Source: Asterionellopsis glacialis
Lineage: Eukaryota; Bacillariophyta; Plagiogrammaphyceae; Rhaphoneidales; Asterionellopsidaceae
NCBI GenBank assembly: GCA_014885115.2
Contig: WKLE02000102.1
Location: 1 to 13,749, forward strand
DNA length: 13,749 nucleotides
Direction of reading: 5' to 3'
Each line of letters opens with the position of its first letter. Position 1 is the stretch's first letter. The notes under the pieces were generated by a model that saw nothing but the letters and a program-made list of their open reading frames with translations, was not told the DNA's origin and made no database searches. Positions 8,662 through 13,749 of this stretch are shown one piece after another. A program made the translations under genes and the position numbers.

Positions 8662-10985
8662 TCAATTATCTTTATAGTTTTTATAGACAAGTACCTGTCG
8701 AACGCATTGTGCAACGGCCGTAGCCAGCTCTACCGGTACAGCGTTCCCGACTTGGCGATATTGACTTTGAAGATCCCCACGAAATACATAATCGAAAGGA
8801 AAGGACTGGAGAGAGGCAGCCTCTCGAACATTTATGCATCGATCCTCATCATAGTGAAACGGAGGTACAGAGCTACCACGAATGGCAGGAGCCAAACCAT
8901 GGGGATCAAGGCGGACTACCCCATGCTGCCCAGGGCGCACGGTGGTTGTCTTTCCTTCCAAGTTAAATATCGTCTCATTTGAATTTTGTACATTTGATAA
9001 GGCATCACTGACTGTAACAAATGGTAAGAGACCGGATTCCGTTCCATGAGTTTTTCTTGGTATCAAAGGAAGAGGGGCTGATTTGGGTGATACAAATATG
9101 AAGAAGCGTGGGCGTATCTGACGAGAAAAAGAATTAGGCACAGGATGAGTACATTGCTATCATAAAAATGTGCACCTTGAAAGCAAATTGTATGCTCACT
9201 AATTTTGTAGGATAAACAAACATACTTAGTACACTGCCAAGTTTAACTTACCTGAGGATCGCCATAGTCACACGCCTTTAATGACACACATCGTGCTTGG
9301 TAGCCTAGTTTCAAAAGTTCCTTGAAAATGTTCTTTATGTAATGGAAATGCTTCCTCCTCCACATTCCAAGGACGTTCTCAAAGACAGCCGTGGTGCATT
9401 TTGTAATTCTTACGAGATCAACAAAGGTCATTGACAGTTCATTGTTGGCTAGATCATTAGCACCTCCATAACGGTTAGCTCCCGAAAAGCCTTGACAAGG
9501 TGGACTAACATGTACATGATCAATTTTACCGAGTAAGGTCTTTCCAGCTGAAGTTTTAAGATGTTTGAGAAAGTCTTTGATATCCCCCTCGTAGATAGAT
9601 ACATCTTTATGGTTTGCCTTCAATGTTTGGATAGCTGATGTATCCTTGTCGACCGCCATTACAATTTGGAATCCTGCGTTCAAATATCCTTGGCACATCC
9701 CTCCAGCCCCAGCAAAGATATCCAACATTTTCATATCCTTTCGTTTTCCGTATCTTTTCACCTTTTTGTCATAAAAATATCCAAACTTTTGCCAACTATT
9801 TGTTCCTGCTACTTGGGGTTCGTAGATGAGGGACGGGATATCTTGAATTTCATCTGATTCTCCTTTTAGATCTGTAATTGGTAGGTCTTTAACGTGGTTA
9901 TACACTTGAACATGAGAGGATGGCTTGAAGTTTGCTTCATAATGTACATCTGCATCTTCCATACCAAGGATGGTGTCTTCAAAGGGTACAATCAGTACAC
10001 ACCTGACTAGCTTTCGTTGATCTTTTTCTGGTAAAAAATTCAAGATTCCCACTGTTGGTGCGGTATTGTTGTACATTTTTAGTTTATAACACCGCCTCTT
10101 GTGATAGCGTTTACCCCGGTGCATAACAGACCCTGGATCGCATTGAGTTTTTGAATTTATTGATATTGGGTGCTCCTTGTCCTCGAGGTTATCATATTTT
10201 CTTGCATTAGACTTGAATCCTTGAATGGCCATGGCCAGTTTGCTTGCCCTAATTTCTAGAATTTCTTTCTGATCTAAATCCAGATAATTGTTTGCATACT
10301 CAGATTCCTCATCGTCTTGGGAAACATTGCTGTCCATATCACCTGAATTTTCGTAATAACTATACACCTCATCACGTTTCAGTCCTTTGTCTTTGTTACT
10401 TTTAATTGCCATATCTAGATTTTCAACAGTTCCGGATCTGAAAATACTATTGTCATTTGGGTTGGTGATTGAATCTTGGTCTGAATCATCTCTGGAAGAA
10501 TCATCGATTTCAATTTCAAACGTCGAATCTATGCAGAGACTAACGTCAGCGTCACTAGATCGAGAGCAGGACGATTGGTCCTGTCCCTCTTTGTTTGTGA
10601 AATTGTTGGTGCTTTTGATTTGATTGCAATTGAATGAATTCTCTGAATAATCACTTTTAATTTCTTTATAGGCGCTGCCTTCTCCTTCCGATATAGAATA
10701 TTTCTGTTGACGGGTGCGTTTTCTTTTTGTTGATCGTCTATTTATCTCCAACAAAACATGTTTGCTCAGAAGAATTTCGATTTCTTCCAATTTTTGACAA
10801 AGAGGTTTGATCTTTCTACCAGATTCTTCTTTATCCTCAAATTCAAGGCTTTTCTGAGAAACGGCCAGTTCTGGGTATTTTCCTGACATGGAAGTATCAT
10901 TTACCAGCTCTTTGCGTCTTTCCTTTTTAGCTGAATCAACTTTTTTGAAGTTGGTTTTCTTTTTAGCCATCTGTTTTTCCTCCAT
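8662..10985 (-). CDS. DNA (cytosine-5) methyltransferase, two exons
   Basis: Exons are 10985-9252 (578 codons) and 9117-8662 (151 codons plus TGA), phase 0, giving 729 aa. The C-terminal catalytic domain has motif I DIFAGAGG (422-429), motif IV PPCQGFS with catalytic Cys497, motif VI ENV (536-538), motif VIII Q-I-R-P-R spanning the exon junction (578-582), motif IX REAASLQSFP (from 676) and motif X GNAVP (from 702). It should transfer methyl groups from S-adenosylmethionine to cytosine in nuclear DNA. The TRD between motifs VIII and IX is short (about 90 aa). The N-terminal 280 residues are charged and probably disordered, with nuclear-localisation-like clusters (KKKTNFKK, KRKRTRQQK). Residues about 288-375 end in SSHVQVYNHVKDLPITDLKG, loosely like the end of a BAH domain. 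Subfamily is not assigned; a CMT/RID-like or diatom DNMT4-type enzyme is possible. No SNF2, PWWP or chromodomain was seen. The start ATG has a purine at -3 and G at +4. Confidence 0.93.
9118..9251 (-). other. Intron of the DNA methyltransferase gene
   Basis: The donor is GATCCTCAG|GTAAGTT at 9251 and the acceptor is TTTTTCTCGTCAG|ATACGC ending at 9118; length 134 nt, phase 0. Removing it rebuilds the motif VIII Q-x-R-x-R element, strong functional evidence for the junction. Unspliced message would stop two codons past the donor, before the TRD. Confidence 0.92.
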
Positions 10986-11165
10986 TTCATGAACGATATG
11001 CCACGGTAAAGTTACTCTTTCTTGAAGGTACTGTGCTCCTAGAAACCTTATCTGCGGGTGGGAGAAATGAGCAGTTGATGCGTGACATGCCCAAATTCTT
11101 GAAACAGAGAGGTGTGTGTGAGACCACGGTTTATGCTCCGTGTGATCGCCCAGTTTTTGAATTTT
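10986..11165 (-). other. Open in-frame extension upstream of methyltransferase ATG: 5' UTR or extra exon
   Basis: Upstream of the ATG the same frame stays open to a TAG at 11168-11166 but contains no ATG. A good acceptor-like sequence, CATTTCTCCCACCCGCAG|ATAAG, ends at about 11052. If used, 22 codons (IRFLGAQYLQERVTLPWHIV and following) would precede Met1. A separate short uORF also starts in this leader (ATGTCACGC, ending TGA just before the main ATG), and another ATG at 10990-10988 overlaps the start in a different frame. No matching upstream exon was identified, so a plain 5' UTR is equally likely. Confidence 0.3.
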
Positions 11166-11168
11166 CTA

Positions 11169-11910
11169 ATTTTCTCTAGAGACTCTACCAGCAGGGTATG
11201 TCCTCTCTAATACGTATGTAGACTCGGAGGTCAGTTGTTGTACCTGGTACGTATTGTCAGTTACACCTGTGGGACTAATTTTTGTCGTTCGTCCGAATAA
11301 ATTGCTGTAAATTAGTATGGAAATAACGTGCAATATCATTACAAACTTGATTGTCTGGTAGTAAAAAATTATGTATATTCGACAAAGAAGTTCATTCATG
11401 TATTGAATTTGGGTTCTTTTTATTTATGGTACTCTTGGATGAATATTTTTCGAAATAAATACGAAATATACGCATGAGAGAACTGTACCGTAAGGTATGG
11501 CAGTACATGTTTTCTTACCTGGTACAGTGACACTCATCAAAAAGAACAAAGAAACAGGGGAAAAAATTCCGCAAGCAGGAAAGAAAAAATTTAAATGGAC
11601 ACGATCGTTGGTTCAGAGCACTGTCGTATCTCAAAATACATTTTGTTTTTTAAAAAGTTCATTTGTCTTTTGCTTTAGCACTATACACGTGCAACGCACT
11701 TATTGTTGGAAATACAGTCGGGGTACTAAAGACTCTCATAAAGACATGGGATGAATGTGATGTCCATCCAACAAAAAATTGTAATTTTGTTTGCATAATA
11801 TGAATATTCAAATATGTATGGCTTTGTTAATTTTTAAAGAATGCACATACTCCCTTTGCTCATGTGATTTGTATCCTACATTATTTGGTTTGTGTGGTGT
11901 GTGTATACAG
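11169..11910. other. Gene-poor stretch with possible plus-strand exons, unresolved
   Basis: No gene model can be completed here. An ATG at 11497 opens a Lys-rich frame (MAVHVFLPGTVTLIKKNK and following) to 11754. A pyrimidine-rich acceptor-like site, CTTTTGCTTTAG, ends at 11678, and one frame after it (NALIVGNTVGVLKTLIKTW) looks protein-like up to a TGA near 11803. The phases of these pieces do not join cleanly to each other or to the exon candidate at 11911. They may be a decayed gene or chance. Confidence 0.25.
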
Positions 11911-12079
11911 TGAGTTGTGCAGAAAATGTGGAGATGAGGCTACAAATGTTCATGTTAAATTTATTACCACTTATTATGAAATAGAAGAATGCATTCACCA
12001 ATTTGTAGAGAGTGAACTACTACCAAAAAAGGGGGAGGACAAGGAAATAACAGCATCAGATAGTAATGATTTTCTTTAG
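11911..12079 (+). CDS. Candidate 3' terminal exon of an unrecognised plus-strand gene
   Basis: A GT-rich tract followed by GTGTATACAG supplies an acceptor at 11909-11910. The following 169 nt are open to TAG at 12077-12079 and read ELCRKCGDEATNVHVKFITT, continuing to a Glu/Lys/Asp-rich end (EDKEITASDSNDFL). The C-x-x-C pair and charged composition look more protein-like than the surroundings, but no partner exon with matching phase was found and no family was recognised. It could belong to a decayed gene or be fortuitous. Confidence 0.3.
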
Positions 12080-12302
12080 ATTTGCAACTAGGACCTATAC
12101 GGACTGTAAAGTAAAGAAGAAGAATCGCAACATCTACTGCAAACGCAAAAAGTTTACGCACAGAAAACAGGAATGACAAATACAACATCTTTTCTACAAA
12201 CCTAATTTCAAAACCTTTTGTACCTAAATAATTATTATTGAATCCCTTTTAGAATAATAAGGGACAACAATTCAACTATTAGTGCTGGTGTTATGGAATC
12301 AC
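12080..12302. other. 3' flank of the Reeler-like gene
   Basis: The stretch lies between the tails of a candidate plus-strand exon and the minus-strand Reeler-like gene. TCCCTT (12243-12248) and AAGGGA (12258-12263) form a small stem. On the minus strand several acceptor-like sites (TTTGTAG, TTTGCAG, TTTACAG at about 12190-12105) lie downstream of the donor-like GTAAGT that overlaps the gene's stop codon. Confidence 0.35.
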
Positions 12303-13022
12303 TTACGCCAAGAACCATAGTCCAGCAATAACACTCATAACCATAGGTCCCATTTGGGTCATGAGAATCTGAGCTGAGGCTCCAGAATCAGTTGTCGGAG
12401 ATGGCGTGGGTGATGACGCAGTTGGTGGTGGTGGTGTAGTTGGTGTAGTGGGTGGTGGGTTCAGAGGCGGCAGCACATTGAGAATAAACCTTGCATTGTA
12501 CCATTCCGAACCCTGCGTTCTTTCATCACTATCAACCTTAGCGAGATATGTTACAACTGTGACATCCATTTCAAGAAGCTCAGTTTTCTTGTTGAATGCT
12601 TTTAATGTTGCTGTGATGGAGTCCTTTAAATCATTAAAGGTATGGGTCACACCTCCAACTCCAGCGTTAGTGCAAACCTCGGCTACCTGCACATCGGAAT
12701 CACCACCAACTTCTTCCATTTGACCCTGGGAGACACGGATCAAAAATCCCTTGAATTGCTTCATTTCTCCAGTGAGTTTGATGGGGAGGTCAATATTGGT
12801 AGCGGTGCGGAAAGCTTCACCAGGAACTAATACTGCATTTCCAATAGATACTTTGAACCCAGCGTCAGTAAACGAAGTGCCATCACCAAGTTGAGGCTCA
12901 ATGTTAAGGTGAGGAGAGTTTGATGAGAATGGAATACTGCTTACACAACTTGCAGCACCAGTAGGTGCAGACAAGGACGACTTGGTTGCAAGGGCAAAAG
13001 TGACAATTGAAATGCAACGCAT
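12303..13022 (-). CDS. Secreted Reeler-like domain protein with Pro/Thr stalk and GPI-anchor-like tail
   Basis: The product is 239 aa, starting at an ATG in AAGTATGCG. Residues 1-19 (MRCISIVTFALATKSSLSA) look like a signal peptide. Residues about 25-180 resemble a Reeler domain: a beta-rich order with F-K-G-F-L-I-R, then a Cys in AEVCTN, THTFNDLK and a late strand MDVTVVTYL. Residues 184-216 form a Pro/Thr/Ser-rich stalk (PPPTTPTTPPPP), expected to be O-glycosylated. Residues 219-239 are hydrophobic and end the protein, preceded by small residues DSGASA, as in a GPI-anchor signal. It probably sits on the cell surface or in the wall; ligand unknown. The TAA stop lies inside a perfect GTAAGT donor (12306-12301), so splicing could replace the last residue and add a tail. 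Signal peptide and stalk are clear; the Reeler call is from pattern and moderately sure. Confidence 0.78.
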   Translation of the reverse strand: MRCISIVTFALATKSSLSAPTGAASCVSSIPFSSNSPHLNIEPQLGDGTSFTDAGFKVSIGNAVLVPGEAFRTATNIDLPIKLTGEMKQFKGFLIRVSQGQMEEVGGDSDVQVAEVCTNAGVGGVTHTFNDLKDSITATLKAFNKKTELLEMDVTVVTYLAKVDSDERTQGSEWYNARFILNVLPPLNPPPTTPTTPPPPTASSPTPSPTTDSGASAQILMTQMGPMVMSVIAGLWFLA

Positions 13023-13438
13023 ACTTAATCTTAGATTGTTCTGAAAGCACGATGAAACAAAGAAAATGTTTTTTTGTGTGCGGGCAAGATGCTGTCAGGT
13101 TTTTTCAGAGATATGACATATACCGATCTTGTTGGCTGCTTGTTCGTCTTTTCTATTCATGGATTTCCACAAAAATTGTTTTGCAAAAAGATATCTTCTT
13201 GAAATTAATCCTAGAAAAAAAATGTTTCACTACATGGATCAGAAACCTTGACTTCGAAATTGTTCGAAATTATTCATAGGCATTTGTAGTAAAGCAAAAA
13301 AGAGAGCAGGGACAGGAAGTGATCCTCTTTTGGTGAAACAACCCAAACTCTCATCCTGCGTGTGTTGTTGCATCTTCACCTGAAGGATGATTTTATAATA
13401 ATATCATGGTGACACAAAAAAAGTATGTATTATACTAA
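13023..13438. other. Upstream region of the Reeler-like gene
   Basis: AT-rich non-coding sequence that should contain the promoter of the minus-strand Reeler-like gene. No reading frame, RNA gene or defined promoter element can be supported. Confidence 0.4.
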
Positions 13439-13474
13439 TTATTACTGTAGTTAGTAATAACAAATAATACAGTA
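13439..13474. repeat. Small perfect hairpin plus TACTGTA/TACAGTA pair
   Basis: TTATTACT at 13439-13446 and AGTAATAA at 13453-13460 are exact reverse complements around a 6-nt loop. TACTGTA (13443-13449) and TACAGTA (13468-13474) form a second overlapping inverted pair with the same 7-mer found in the cluster at 2702-2747. Confidence 0.5.
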
Positions 13475-13519
13475 TCTTTGTTAGTGTTAGAGTTACCAAA
13501 TCGTGACAACATTCGGACA

Positions 13520-13700
13520 TGAAGGATGGGGGCTTCGTCGTCCCTTCCACGTTTTCGTCCGTTTTGTTGTTTTGGCCATTTTTTTGTTCGTGTGGTTCGC
13601 ACCCTCTCCCGCCTCACCCACTGGAGGGGCTACTGTACCCCGCCATCCCCCCTCCTTTGGGGGGCCTCCTTCCCAGTAACCCTCCCCGTAGGTCCGACAC
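13520..13700. other. C-rich island at the right end of the window
   Basis: The base composition changes sharply here: the plus strand becomes C-rich, with CCCCCC (13647-13652) facing GGGGGG (13659-13664) across a 6-nt loop and GGGG (13626-13629) facing CCCC (13638-13641) around a TACTGTA core. Short frames exist on both strands but none has a convincing start or composition. It may be a transposon end or part of a neighbouring gene cut off by the window. Confidence 0.35.
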
Positions 13701-13749
13701 ACAGACGATTATTTATGATGGGTGTCAAAAAAAGATAAGGTGTACGAGT

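Noticed and set aside
8479..8982. 167-codon plus-strand frame overlapping the methyltransferase 3' exon
   Set aside because: It begins with TTG rather than ATG, and most of it is antisense to methyltransferase motifs IX and X.
11166..11399. 77-codon minus-strand frame upstream of the methyltransferase as its 5' exon
   Set aside because: It has an ATG and donor-like GT dinucleotides, but no donor could be matched in phase to the acceptor at about 11052 with confidence.
12619..12640. CCTTTAA/TTAAAGG hairpin
   Set aside because: It lies inside Reeler-like coding sequence and is short enough to be chance.
13493..13702. 69-codon minus-strand frame in the C-rich island
   Set aside because: It starts with GTG, and its Gly/Pro/Lys-rich composition simply reflects the skewed base content.
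1..13749. tRNA genes, rRNA genes, CRISPR arrays, prokaryotic operons
   Set aside because: No T-loop/B-box (GGTTCGANNCC) signature, no rRNA-like sequence and no regularly spaced repeats were seen on either strand.

Overview
The window looks like nuclear DNA of a eukaryote, most likely a marine diatom or a close stramenopile. The reasons are spliced genes with short GT-AG introns (127-147 nt, AT-rich), no operon structure or ribosome-binding sites, an SPX-MFS vacuolar phosphate transporter, a eukaryotic-type DNA cytosine-5 methyltransferase, secreted low-complexity proteins, and a decayed retroelement whose RNase H/zinc-knuckle tail resembles elements that are very abundant in diatom genomes. 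The species assignment is inference.

Layout. 1-843: no gene seen; it holds a long imperfect inverted repeat (212-351). 844-2296 (minus): remnant of a non-LTR-like retroelement (RNase H plus C-terminal region) with two in-frame stops and at least one frameshift. 2297-2638 (minus): a doubtful 113-codon reading frame that ends where the element remnant begins. 2639-3099: putative divergent promoter with a dense TACTGTA/TACAGTA palindrome cluster. 3100-5994 (plus): 964-aa SPX-MFS (PHT5/VPT-type) phosphate transporter. 6256-8119 (minus): a three-exon gene, rebuilt here from splice signals, for a 529-aa secreted protein with a Lys/Ser-rich block and YE(E/D)W repeats. 8662-10985 (minus): a two-exon DNA cytosine-5 methyltransferase, 729 aa, with all catalytic motifs. 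10986-12302: mostly non-coding, with a possible 5' extension of the methyltransferase and an unrecognised plus-strand exon candidate (11911-12079). 12303-13022 (minus): a 239-aa secreted Reeler-like protein with a Pro/Thr stalk and a GPI-anchor-like tail. 13023-13749: no gene seen; a small hairpin and a C-rich island.

There is no sign of a shared pathway. The phosphate transporter and the 529-aa gene are convergent. The 529-aa gene, the methyltransferase and the Reeler-like gene lie on the same strand but are separated by 0.5-1.3 kb, so each is probably an independent transcription unit. The most novel item is the 529-aa secreted protein, whose real structure is hidden from simple ORF calling because its long exon has no ATG and both ends need splicing.
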